From Bacteroidales bacterium UBA3742 (GTDB lineage Bacteria; Bacteroidota; Bacteroidia; Bacteroidales; Paludibacteraceae), in assembly GCA_002371785.1 (NCBI GenBank), contig DFGU01000100.1, forward strand, positions 1-10,961: a stretch of 10,961 nt of DNA. The letters run 5' to 3'. Of the stretch, positions 1-5,988 are shown in pieces (the stretch's first letter is position 1; every line of letters starts with the position of its first letter). Under the pieces are notes generated by a model. That model had not been told where the DNA came from. It did no database searches and saw nothing but the letters and a program-made list of their open reading frames with translations. A program made the position numbers and the translations under genes.

Positions 1-1194
1 CTGATTTTTGCCGTAGGGTGGGTGGCTTGTACCTCTCCTACGGCAGAGTCGTATTATCTCCGCGGACGCGAATTGCGCGAGAAGAACCAACCCGTCGAGG
101 CGATGCAGGCTTTCATTGCCGCCACGCGCGTCCGTTCCCAAGAATATACCTTTCGGGCCCGCTCCTATAGCAACATGGCAACGATGTGCCGAATAGCCGA
201 GCGGCACGATTTGGCCTATGCCCTTTACGAGCAATCCCTCCTGCAATTTGCCCTCGCTCACGATACCCTTGCACAAGCCTATGCCCTCAACAATATGGCA
301 TGGGAGCAGGCCGTCCAGTCCCATAAAACCGAAGCCTTCCTGCTCATCGACTCGGCTCTCTCCATTTGCCCCGATACCGCCGTGCAGCACAAAGTGCTCG
401 AATCCCGTGCTGCGGCATGCCTCTATGCGGCTGAATATGATTCGGTGATCTACTATATCCGTCAGTCGCCGACTCGTTCGGTCTATTTTGACATCCTCTT
501 GGCGCAAACCTACGCCTTCCTGGAGCAGAACGACTCAGCCGTTCACTATGCGCGTCTGGTTTGTGCCCAAACTACCAATCCCCGCTATCTGGACGATGCC
601 CTCTACGTACTCGCACATTGCAACGCCGAGGCCGAGGCCAACGATATCCGAGCCCTCGCGGAAACGCGTACCGACGTTCAGCGCTCGCTCGAACGCAACA
701 GCCCCGAATGGATGCAGGCTGTCCAACTGGCGGAGGCATCCCTGCTTCCTGAGAACGCGCCTATGCGTCCGGAAATCCTATCCGTCCTGATTGCTGCTCC
801 CATACTGCTTGCGGTTGCCCTGACACTCCTGTTCTTCTGGCTCCGCTATCGCCGCCTCAACACGCTCGAGAATCAATGTCGTATCCTGCGACAATGTCCC
901 AACTTGCGCGAAGAACTGCGATGGAACGACTATCCGCAATTCAGCGCCATCTGCAACGAGCGCCTTGGGGGCATAGTCCTAAAACTCGAACGCCGCGAAC
1001 TCTCCGAACGCGAGATACGTATCTGCGTCCTCGTGCTTATCGGCCTCTCCTATGCTCAGATGGCCGAGGTGCTTTATCGCGCCGAGAGTGGTATCGGAAA
1101 AGATAAATACCTCATTGCCAAGCGTCTTGGCGTTAGTGTCAAGGACCTGCAATCCACCTTGTTCTCTATCGCCCACGAACCCCTCCATGCGTAA
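1..1194 (+). CDS. TPR / transmembrane / HTH regulator (5' end outside window)
   Basis: The frame is open from the first base. The window begins inside what looks like a lipoprotein signal (LIFAVGWVAC), so the true start lies upstream and a GTG at 22 is unlikely to be the start. Residues about 15-250 (counted from base 1) are helical and TPR-like, with units such as YYLRGRELREKNQPVEAMQA. A single hydrophobic segment (775-843, ILSVLIAAPILLAVALTLLF) is followed by a basic RYRR stop-transfer signal. The cytoplasmic tail has a short helical linker and then an HTH-like region at about 997-1170 (LSEREIRICVLVLIGLSYAQ, then AKRLGVS). This is a common Bacteroidota layout: a periplasmic TPR sensor joined through the membrane to a LuxR-like, often degenerate, DNA-binding domain. 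It probably senses an envelope signal and controls transcription. The ligand and targets are unknown. Its stop overlaps the next start by 8 nt (ATGCGTAA), indicating an operon with translational coupling. Confidence 0.8.
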   Translation: MIFAVGWVACTSPTAESYYLRGRELREKNQPVEAMQAFIAATRVRSQEYTFRARSYSNMATMCRIAERHDLAYALYEQSLLQFALAHDTLAQAYALNNMAWEQAVQSHKTEAFLLIDSALSICPDTAVQHKVLESRAAACLYAAEYDSVIYYIRQSPTRSVYFDILLAQTYAFLEQNDSAVHYARLVCAQTTNPRYLDDALYVLAHCNAEAEANDIRALAETRTDVQRSLERNSPEWMQAVQLAEASLLPENAPMRPEILSVLIAAPILLAVALTLLFFWLRYRRLNTLENQCRILRQCPNLREELRWNDYPQFSAICNERLGGIVLKLERRELSEREIRICVLVLIGLSYAQMAEVLYRAESGIGKDKYLIAKRLGVSVKDLQSTLFSIAHEPLHA

Positions 1195-1702
1195 GTTACT
1201 CCTCTCCATATTGTTCCTCAGCCTCATCGTTCCCGCTTGGGCCAACGACACCATCCCCATCCCCCTCACGATGTCGGTTTTCCCTTACCTACCCATGGAT
1301 AACCCTGACGGCAGCACACCCGATCCCACCGACCCGAATCAGTTCCGGGCGTCCCTCGTCGGCAACACCCTGCTCATCCGGACCCAGCAAGATGCCGTCT
1401 CCTACGTCGTAGTCCAAGAGACAGCCAGCGAACAGGCCGGACAGGACTATTTCTACGACCTCAGTTACGGCACCGTCACCTGTCCCATCACCCGCACCGG
1501 CGACTATACCATCCGCATCGGTTGCTGGAAAACCGACTTTGTCGGACACTTCCAAGTTACCCGCATCACTCTGGTCGATCTTAACGGCCGGCTGTGGGGC
1601 ACGTCGCTCGAATCGCTCAACCTCTTGCCTGCCGGATATTATGTTCTGCAGGTCGAAACCAATATAGGTACCACGATGACTAAATTCTTCAAACGACTAT
1701 GA
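1187..1702 (+). CDS. small secreted protein with T9SS-like C-terminal sorting domain
   Basis: 171 residues. The ATG at 1187 is chosen because it begins a clean signal peptide (MRKLLLSILFLSLIVPAWA, cleavage before ND). The frame stays open further upstream, but that part lies inside the preceding gene. The middle is beta-rich (SLVGNTLLIRTQQDAVSYVV, then GDYTIRIGCWKTD) and resembles small beta-sandwich domains of secreted Bacteroidota proteins such as DUF3244-like proteins. The last 45 residues have DLNGR, LPAGYYVLQV and a terminal KFFKRL, the pattern of a short type A C-terminal sorting domain of the type IX secretion system, or of the DUF3244 end that resembles it. It may be exported to the surface or stay periplasmic. 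It sits between the TPR-HTH regulator (8-nt overlap) and a lipoprotein (4-nt ATGA overlap), so the three are almost certainly co-translated. Its specific function is unknown. Confidence 0.72.
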   Translation: MRKLLLSILFLSLIVPAWANDTIPIPLTMSVFPYLPMDNPDGSTPDPTDPNQFRASLVGNTLLIRTQQDAVSYVVVQETASEQAGQDYFYDLSYGTVTCPITRTGDYTIRIGCWKTDFVGHFQVTRITLVDLNGRLWGTSLESLNLLPAGYYVLQVETNIGTTMTKFFKRL

Positions 1703-2148
1703 AACACACCCTTCCTATACTACTCATCGCCCTTTGCCTCATCGGCTGTTCTGTGAAGGACGCTCCTATTGCCGACCCGGGCGGTCCCGCCGGTAAAGGT
1801 GCTCCGCGCATGATCATCTCGGGTCGTGTCACCGATACCGCCAATGTCGCTCTGCCCGGCATCTATATCTCTGTTCCCGGCGTGCGTGAACCCAACGAAC
1901 GCGAGATCCTTTCCTACAATTGTGCCATTACCGACTCGGCCGGTCAGTACACCATTATTCGTTACCGCGGACGCGAATTGCCCGTCGAAGTCACGGTGGT
2001 CGCCACCGACTCCACGGGTCTCTACCAAGAGCAACAACGCTTTGTCCCCGTCGCCTACGACACCATTCGAACCGTTGCCGGTTATACCCGCTACAACGCC
2101 TATGTAAAAGCGGATTTTGTACTTTCCCAAGAAAAATCCCAACCCTAA
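1699..2148 (+). CDS. lipoprotein with carboxypeptidase-regulatory-like beta domain
   Basis: 149 residues. The signal peptide ends in a good lipobox (LCLIGC, Cys17), so the protein is predicted to be lipid-anchored in the envelope. After a Gly/Pro-rich linker comes a beta-sandwich of the carboxypeptidase-regulatory / CnaB-like type: MIISGRVTDTANVALPGIYI, then CAITDSAGQYTIIRYRG and VEVTVVATDSTG. The layout (lipobox, short linker, GRVTD domain, 150-170 residues, radical SAM gene close downstream) resembles the putative lipoproteins of the Bacteroidota 'rSAM/lipoprotein system' (TIGR04134-like). That family link is a memory-based inference, not a search result. It may be a substrate or partner of the radical SAM enzyme at 2383. 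The gene overlaps the previous one by ATGA and ends 2 nt before a promoter for the next two genes. Confidence 0.75.
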   Translation: MKHTLPILLIALCLIGCSVKDAPIADPGGPAGKGAPRMIISGRVTDTANVALPGIYISVPGVREPNEREILSYNCAITDSAGQYTIIRYRGRELPVEVTVVATDSTGLYQEQQRFVPVAYDTIRTVAGYTRYNAYVKADFVLSQEKSQP

Positions 2149-2150
2149 AA

Positions 2151-2182
2151 TTTGCATATCTCGCAAAAAAGTCGTACCTTTG
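2151..2182 (+). promoter_or_regulatory. Bacteroidota-type promoter for small lipoprotein and radical SAM genes
   Basis: TTTG at 2151-2154 and TACCTTTG at 2175-2182 are separated by 20 nt, matching the -33/-7 pattern of the Bacteroidota primary sigma factor. The start of transcription should be about 7 nt after the -7 box, leaving a leader of roughly 20 nt before the ATG at 2211. The -33 box begins 2 nt after the preceding stop codon. The last two genes of the cluster can therefore be expressed separately from the first three. Confidence 0.8.
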
Positions 2183-2210
2183 CACCGGAATTTGAAAACC
2201 CCGACACACT

Positions 2211-2435
2211 ATGCGCACCCTGATCGACAAAATCCTCCGCACGGGCATCAAGTTATGTATGCTCACCGGCGTCGCGTTCACCTTCGCGGCATGTTATGCC
2301 CCCGCTCCTTATGACGAGGAGTGGTATCGTGAGTATAACCCCGATTCGCAAAAGTCGAAACAGAAGATAGAACAACAGATCTATGAAGCTTCGTCTGAAA
2401 ATAGCGTTGTGGCTGGAGAGTCTGAGGCGCACTAA
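2211..2435 (+). CDS. very small lipoprotein upstream of and overlapping the radical SAM gene
   Basis: 74 residues. It has a basic N-terminus, a hydrophobic stretch (LCMLTGVAFTFAAC) and a lipobox Cys at about residue 28. A short acidic, Tyr-rich mature part (YAPAPYDEEWYREY) and a charged low-complexity tail follow. The last 53 nt overlap the radical SAM start, so the tail YEASSENSVVAGESEAH is read from the same DNA as the enzyme's N-terminus. No folded domain is visible. The N-terminal region resembles the leader and early mature part of lipoproteins found with rSAM/lipoprotein enzymes, but the beta domain usual in those is missing. It could be a truncated family member, a genuine small substrate, or a translational coupler for the enzyme. 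The promoter immediately upstream and the clean lipobox support it as a real gene. Confidence 0.65.
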   Translation: MRTLIDKILRTGIKLCMLTGVAFTFAACYAPAPYDEEWYREYNPDSQKSKQKIEQQIYEASSENSVVAGESEAH

Positions 2436-3540
2436 CCTCAAGCAACTCCATCCGCTTCAGCAACTCTTCTGGGAGTCCACCCTTCGCTGCAATGTGCATT
2501 GTCTGCATTGCGGAAGCGATTGCATCGCCTCCGTCGAGACGCCTGACATGCCGGCCGAAGACTTCCTCCACGTCATCGACACCGAGATCACGCCGCATGT
2601 TGATCCCCGTCAGGTGCTCATCATCATCTCCGGTGGTGAACCCCTGATGCGCAAGGACTTGGCCGATATCGGTCGCGCCCTTATGCAACGCGGCTATCCC
2701 TGGGGTATGGTCACCAACGGACTTGCCCTCAACGAAAAGCGCTTCCGTGAACTTGTCGATGCCGGCCTTCGTTCTATCACCGTCTCTTGCGACGGACTGG
2801 AAGCTGACCACGTCTGGCTTCGCCAACATCCCCTCGCTTTCCAGGGTGCCACCCGCGCCATCCGCCTCATCGCCGAATACAACCAACAACTATCGACTAA
2901 CAGCCAACGACCAACGACTAACGACCAACGACCAACGACTAACGACCAACTACCAACGACTAACGACCAACGACCCCTTGCCTGGGACGTCGTCACTTGC
3001 GTCAACCAGCGCACCATCGACCACCTGCCTGCTATCCGTGACCTACTTTGGTCGCTCGGCGTGCGCGACTGGCGTATCTTCGGCATCGATCCTATGGGAC
3101 GTGCAGCCGAGAATCCGGAACTGCTGCTCACCGATCCGCAATTCCAGACGCTCATGGACTTCATCGTCTCCGAACGCGAAGCCGGACGGCATGTGTCCTA
3201 TTCTTGCGAAGGCTACCTGGGGACATACGAAGGACGCGTCCGTGACCATCTCTATCAATGTGCCGCAGGTATCTCCGTAGCCTCCATTCTGATTGATGGC
3301 AGTATATCGGCTTGCACCTCCATTCGTGGCAAGTACTACCAGGGAAATATCTATCGCGACTCGTTCTGGCAAGTCTGGGAAAACGGCTTCCAATCCTATC
3401 GCGACCGTTCATGGATGCGCAAACAAGAACCCTGCAAGTCTTGCAAGGCTTTCTCTTTCTGCGAGGGTAACGGCATGCACCTCCGCCGTGAAGACGGCTC
3501 CCTCATGCTCTGCCACCTCCATCGCCTCGCCCAGAAGTAA
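2383..3540 (+). CDS. radical SAM/SPASM enzyme, rSAM/lipoprotein-system type
   Basis: 385 residues. The radical SAM motif is CNVHCLHC (Cys36, Cys40, Cys43), which binds the 4Fe-4S cluster used to cleave S-adenosylmethionine. GGEP follows at 84-87, and TVSCDG marks a later barrel strand. The C-terminus is SPASM-like, with Cys293, Cys311, CKSC (351, 354), Cys360 and Cys377. The fourth Cys of the canonical CX2CX5CX3C is absent (CEGNG), so its auxiliary cluster may be unusual. The phrase LFWESTLRCNVHCLHCGSDC resembles the Bacteroidota rSAM/lipoprotein enzymes (TIGR04133-like), whose substrate and product are not known. Enzymes of the SPASM class usually modify peptides or proteins, so a neighbouring lipoprotein is a reasonable target. 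ATG 2383 fits the family N-terminus even though it overlaps the previous gene by 53 nt. Residues 170-197 are a tandem heptapeptide insertion, described separately. Confidence 0.88.
   Translation: MKLRLKIALWLESLRRTNLKQLHPLQQLFWESTLRCNVHCLHCGSDCIASVETPDMPAEDFLHVIDTEITPHVDPRQVLIIISGGEPLMRKDLADIGRALMQRGYPWGMVTNGLALNEKRFRELVDAGLRSITVSCDGLEADHVWLRQHPLAFQGATRAIRLIAEYNQQLSTNSQRPTTNDQRPTTNDQLPTTNDQRPLAWDVVTCVNQRTIDHLPAIRDLLWSLGVRDWRIFGIDPMGRAAENPELLLTDPQFQTLMDFIVSEREAGRHVSYSCEGYLGTYEGRVRDHLYQCAAGISVASILIDGSISACTSIRGKYYQGNIYRDSFWQVWENGFQSYRDRSWMRKQEPCKSCKAFSFCEGNGMHLRREDGSLMLCHLHRLAQK
2890..2973 (+). repeat. twelve 7-nt repeats (four in-frame heptapeptides) inside the radical SAM gene
   Basis: The tract is a 7-nt repeat of type CYAACGA, twelve units long, also readable as four 21-nt units. 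The last three 21-nt units differ only near their ends. The first unit is diverged. Translation gives LSTNSQR, PTTNDQR, PTTNDQL and PTTNDQR (residues 170-197). The tract falls in what should be a loop between core elements of the radical SAM barrel. A gain or loss of three units keeps the frame. A gain or loss of one or two breaks it. Confidence 0.95.
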
Positions 3541-3553
3541 ATCGCCTCTTTTG

Positions 3554-3573
3554 TGGCAATTTTGCCATTTTTT
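3554..3573 (+). terminator. intrinsic terminator after the radical SAM gene
   Basis: TGGCAA at 3554-3559 and TTGCCA at 3562-3567 form a short stem with a tight loop, followed by six T residues. It lies 14 nt after the stop at 3540 and just before the next promoter. The stem is short, so termination may be partial. Confidence 0.55.
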
Positions 3574-3582
3574 GCAAATTTA

Positions 3583-3614
3583 TTTGCATATCTCATTTTT
3601 TTGTTGTATCTTTG
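3583..3614 (+). promoter_or_regulatory. Bacteroidota-type promoter for the structured leader and PDZ gene
   Basis: TTTG at 3583-3586 and TATCTTTG at 3607-3614 have 20-nt spacing and continue as CACCCG. The promoter is almost identical to the one at 6011 over 42 nt (one difference). Transcription would start about 330 nt before the coding start at 3950, giving a long 5' leader. Confidence 0.82.
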
Positions 3615-3619
3615 CACCC

Positions 3620-3949
3620 GAAATTGAAATACCGTCCTATCCATGACGTAAAACCGGAGTAATGTATCGGCCATATATGACCGATCCAAAGGCGCAAAGC
3701 GTTGCGCAGACATATTGAAATAACGAAGCGTTTTGCTTTACTCTTGAAACTGAAAACTTAGGAACTTTTCAAAGCAACAAGAGTGTACGGTGAAGCGTTC
3801 CTGCGTTTATACGTGGGACTGCTTTCCATATATCTTTGTTGCAAGGTTTCCTAAGACCGTCATTTCGGGTGTGTGGCATAGCAGCCCTGCGCTTTTATCG
3901 TTTACAGCTTTGTTTAAGGCTGCAGCAAAGCAACAATCTTTTAAGCACA
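3620..3949 (+). promoter_or_regulatory. long structured 5' leader with competing pairings (possible riboswitch or attenuator)
   Basis: About 330 nt lie between promoter and ATG. Hairpins can be read directly: ATCGG (3666-3670) with CCGAT (3681-3685), and GCGCAA (3692-3697) with TTGCGC (3702-3707). A longer domain is closed by CTTAGGAA (3757-3764) with TTCCTAAG (3848-3855). Inside it GCAACAA (3774-3780) pairs with TTGTTGC (3836-3842), around a hairpin at about 3792-3828. A last domain has GCAGCC (3881-3886) with GGCTGC (3918-3923). The 11-mer CAAAGCAACAA occurs at 3770 and again at 3926, and both copies are complementary to the segment at 3836-3842. ACTCTTG (3740-3746) also matches CAAGAGT (3778-3784), which overlaps the first copy. 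Such mutually exclusive helices are typical of regulatory leaders. No known riboswitch class is recognised here. Pairings were found by eye and not folded. Confidence 0.55.
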
Positions 3950-5353
3950 ATGAAACGCACATTACTTTTGGTATTGTCATTATTATTAGGAATTTCTTTT
4001 CCGCATGCTCAAGATTATCCTGGCGGACGTTACAAACATGTGATAGATGTCGAGGCCTACCCTGATTGGGGTCAAGGGTATCTTACGGTAGCGGATCCGC
4101 ACTATTATTATATTGATGATGAAAGGCATGCAGAAACATTCGAACCTATTAGTAGTGAAACTGCTTATTTCCCAAACTTAGCAGATATCATCATATCAGT
4201 TAATGATAAATCTGCCTTAAATATGACACCTAACGAATTCTATGCAATCGTAGATAAATCAGATGAGTTTAAGCTTACATTAGAAAACCGAAAAGGAGAA
4301 CAATTCGCGCAACGCTATATTGTTAAAAGAGAACTCGATAGTGTTTGGAAAAATTACATTAGAACAGGATTAGGTGGTAGCACGGGATCTGCTGCAAAAT
4401 ACCAATCCAATGAGGTAGCGGATAGAAATATTGATTTTCGGAAAATGCGCAAGTATGATTACCTTATTGTTGGAGATGATCCATTAAATGATACAAAGAT
4501 TTTGGATCAAATTCCAAAGTGGTTTGGTATGATACGTGACACAAAGAACCCGGACATCATCTTTACAATCGCCAAAAATGCAGATGAAAAGATTTCTTCT
4601 ACCTATATACCGCCTACATCTCGTACTGTGAATACAGGTAGTACTACGAAATCACACTATAATTATTTAACAAAAAGATATGACTTCGTTACCAAACAAC
4701 AAAATCAGACAATACACGAAGGAGGATATACGGAAACGACAAAAACAGCAGATATATTTTTTGAGTTAGCCGCATTAGATGCAAAGAGAATAAATGATAA
4801 GTCCATTTCTTATGCTCCCATAGTTTGGCAATTTACAGCCACCCGATATGTCGTAAATCCCAGTCAAAATTTCAGTATGATGGACGAGTATAAGGCTTAT
4901 GCAAGTCGAACGTCATTCCCTCCATATGATAGGTATCGGAGTTCTTCATATATACTATTTGAAAAATCCGGACTTGTAGCAGATGAGGAAAAATGGAATG
5001 TAGTAGGGGATGTGTTGCCTGGTTCTAGAGCCGAAGCGGCTGGTTTTCAAAAAGGGGACGTGATAAAAAAAGCAGAATTTTCATATAGAGGCGCTTATTT
5101 TGACACGTACGAACAAAAATGGAAACTTGGATCTTCGGAGACATTAAAATGGAAGAATGCAGCAATAGTGTGGTTTGATGAGGAGCGCGATGTACTGAAT
5201 AACACAGGTACCATTGAGGGGGCAGCTCAATTTTGGTGCCATGATGTAAAAGTAACGGTGAAGCGGAATGGAAAAACAGTAGAGCTTACGCTCAAACCTC
5301 GCTATAAAACAGTGAACTTCTATCGTTTGGGTTTCGCAGAATTCTTAAAATAA
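3950..5353 (+). CDS. secreted/periplasmic PDZ-domain protein
   Basis: 467 residues. ATG 3950 is chosen because it starts a clear signal peptide (MKRTLLLVLSLLLGISFPHA, cleavage before QDYPGG). The open frame upstream of it is the translated leader. The N-terminal part shows no known motif. The middle has NPDIIFTIAKNADEKISSTY followed later by TADIFFELAALDAKRI, a pattern faintly like DUF4136-type lipoproteins (weak resemblance). A PDZ-like segment lies at about residues 345-385: VVGDVLPGSRAEAAGFQKGD, where the hallmark is a hydrophobic turn, then A-x-x-A-G and KGDVI. No protease catalytic motif is seen, so this is probably an envelope binding or scaffolding protein. Base composition is clearly more AT-rich than the genes at 1-3540 and 7046-10961, suggesting a different origin or expression class. 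It stands alone between its own promoter with leader and a strong terminator. Confidence 0.75.
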   Translation: MKRTLLLVLSLLLGISFPHAQDYPGGRYKHVIDVEAYPDWGQGYLTVADPHYYYIDDERHAETFEPISSETAYFPNLADIIISVNDKSALNMTPNEFYAIVDKSDEFKLTLENRKGEQFAQRYIVKRELDSVWKNYIRTGLGGSTGSAAKYQSNEVADRNIDFRKMRKYDYLIVGDDPLNDTKILDQIPKWFGMIRDTKNPDIIFTIAKNADEKISSTYIPPTSRTVNTGSTTKSHYNYLTKRYDFVTKQQNQTIHEGGYTETTKTADIFFELAALDAKRINDKSISYAPIVWQFTATRYVVNPSQNFSMMDEYKAYASRTSFPPYDRYRSSSYILFEKSGLVADEEKWNVVGDVLPGSRAEAAGFQKGDVIKKAEFSYRGAYFDTYEQKWKLGSSETLKWKNAAIVWFDEERDVLNNTGTIEGAAQFWCHDVKVTVKRNGKTVELTLKPRYKTVNFYRLGFAEFLK

Positions 5354-5410
5354 TTTATCAAAATAGGAGTACTATTCATATTATAGAATATTTGAATTTC
5401 ACTCATCTCC

Positions 5411-5442
5411 ATCCGAGACGCTCCCCGCGCCTCGGATTTTTT
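5411..5442 (+). terminator. strong intrinsic terminator after the PDZ gene
   Basis: ATCCGAG (5411-5417) pairs perfectly with CTCGGAT (5431-5437). The loop is GC-rich and six T residues run 5437-5442. It is placed 57 nt after the stop at 5353. Confidence 0.85.
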
Positions 5443-5530
5443 GTCTCTCTTTATCCTATTCCTTACCATTCGGCGTTTTCTCATGTGTCCGTCCAATCTT
5501 GGCGGATAAAAAACGCCGCCTCGCCTCCCT

Positions 5531-5570
5531 TTAGTTTCTTATAGCGTCCTATAGCGTCCTATAGTTTCCT
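5531..5570. repeat. four 10-nt tandem repeats
   Basis: Units are TTAGTTTCTT, ATAGCGTCCT, ATAGCGTCCT and ATAGTTTCCT. They are bracketed by the 10-nt inverted repeat CTTGGCGGAT (5498-5507) and ATCCGCCAAG (5575-5584), so the whole segment could extrude or be read as a large stem-loop. Confidence 0.85.
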
Positions 5571-5576
5571 ATCCAT

Positions 5577-5592
5577 CCGCCAAGCTTGGCGG
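5577..5592. repeat. 16-nt perfect palindrome
   Basis: CCGCCAAGCTTGGCGG is self-complementary over all 16 bases. Its left half also pairs with 5498-5507, giving two alternative structures. It could be a dimeric protein binding site. No poly-T follows, so it is not a terminator. Confidence 0.8.
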
Positions 5593-5646
5593 CATCCCGC
5601 CCCGCATGGTATCTCCCTGCTCGGATCCAGCCCGGCTTGGCTCTCC

Positions 5647-5679
5647 AATCCCCCTCTCTCCCGTAGAGTGGGGGATTTT
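5647..5679 (+). terminator. terminator-like hairpin
   Basis: AATCCCCC (5647-5654) pairs with GGGGGATT (5670-5677). CTC/GAG pairs inside it after one T-T mismatch, and TTTT follows. A diverged copy of the same unit is found at 5773-5803. Confidence 0.6.
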
Positions 5680-5699
5680 CTATTCTATAGCGTCTCTGT

Positions 5700-5756
5700 G
5701 CGCACTTTCATGTGCGCTTTCTTTCATCGTGCATTTTGGTGATATTTTTATCACCA
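5700..5756 (+). other. two consecutive hairpins
   Basis: GCGCAC (5700-5705) pairs with GTGCGC (5712-5717), followed by TTTCTTTC. TGGTGAT (5737-5743) pairs with ATCACCA (5750-5756) around a six-base loop. Both lie between two terminator-like units. Their function is unknown. Confidence 0.6.
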
Positions 5757-5772
5757 GATCCGCATGGCTCTC

Positions 5773-5803
5773 ATCCCCTGCTCATAGAGTGTGGGATTTT
5801 TTT
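5773..5803 (+). terminator. terminator-like hairpin, diverged copy of 5647-5679
   Basis: ATCCC (5773-5777) pairs with GGGAT (5793-5797), with CTC/GAG (5781-5783, 5787-5789) inside, and seven T residues follow. The upstream GGCTCTC is shared with the unit at 5647. Confidence 0.6.
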
Positions 5804-5849
5804 GCCCCATTTTTGATCTTTTTTTGACAAATAGATACTTCGTTCCCTG

Positions 5850-5869
5850 CTTCGCGCAACAGCGCGAAG
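5850..5869. other. 8-bp perfect hairpin without T-tract
   Basis: CTTCGCGC (5850-5857) pairs with GCGCGAAG (5862-5869) around the loop AACA and is followed by A residues. It is not an intrinsic terminator on either strand because no T-run follows in either direction. Confidence 0.7.
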
Positions 5870-5958
5870 AAAAAATTGTTGGCTAATTGTTGTCAATTGT
5901 TGACCCCATCAAAAATCCGTCCAATCCGTCCAATCTGTGGGCTAAAATGAATGATTCA

Positions 5959-5988
5959 CATGCAAAAACATACAAAAACATACAAAAA
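5959..5988. repeat. three 10-nt repeats with phased A5 tracts (bent DNA)
   Basis: Units are CATGCAAAAA, CATACAAAAA and CATACAAAAA. The A5 tracts at 5964, 5974 and 5984 are exactly 10 nt apart, close to one helical turn, which is the classic arrangement for intrinsic curvature. The array ends 22 nt before the -33 box of the next promoter. Confidence 0.8.

Noticed and set aside
1052..1186. Longer version of the small secreted protein, starting at 1052
   Set aside because: It would place 45 residues before the signal peptide and lies wholly inside the regulator gene.
2890..2973. CRISPR-like array
   Set aside because: The repeats are contiguous 7-nt units without spacers and lie in frame in an enzyme gene.
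2278..3164. Minus-strand open frames opposite the radical SAM gene
   Set aside because: The + frame has the CX3CX2C and GGEP motifs. The minus products are repeat shadows (for example WSLVVGR runs) without family features.
3836..3949. N-terminal extension of the PDZ protein (38 codons before ATG 3950)
   Set aside because: It starts at TTG and is followed by a clear signal peptide that must be N-terminal. The DNA is better explained as the structured leader.
5606..5827. 73-codon open frame on the + strand
   Set aside because: It is made of the hairpins and T-runs at 5647-5803 and has no homology-like pattern or promoter.
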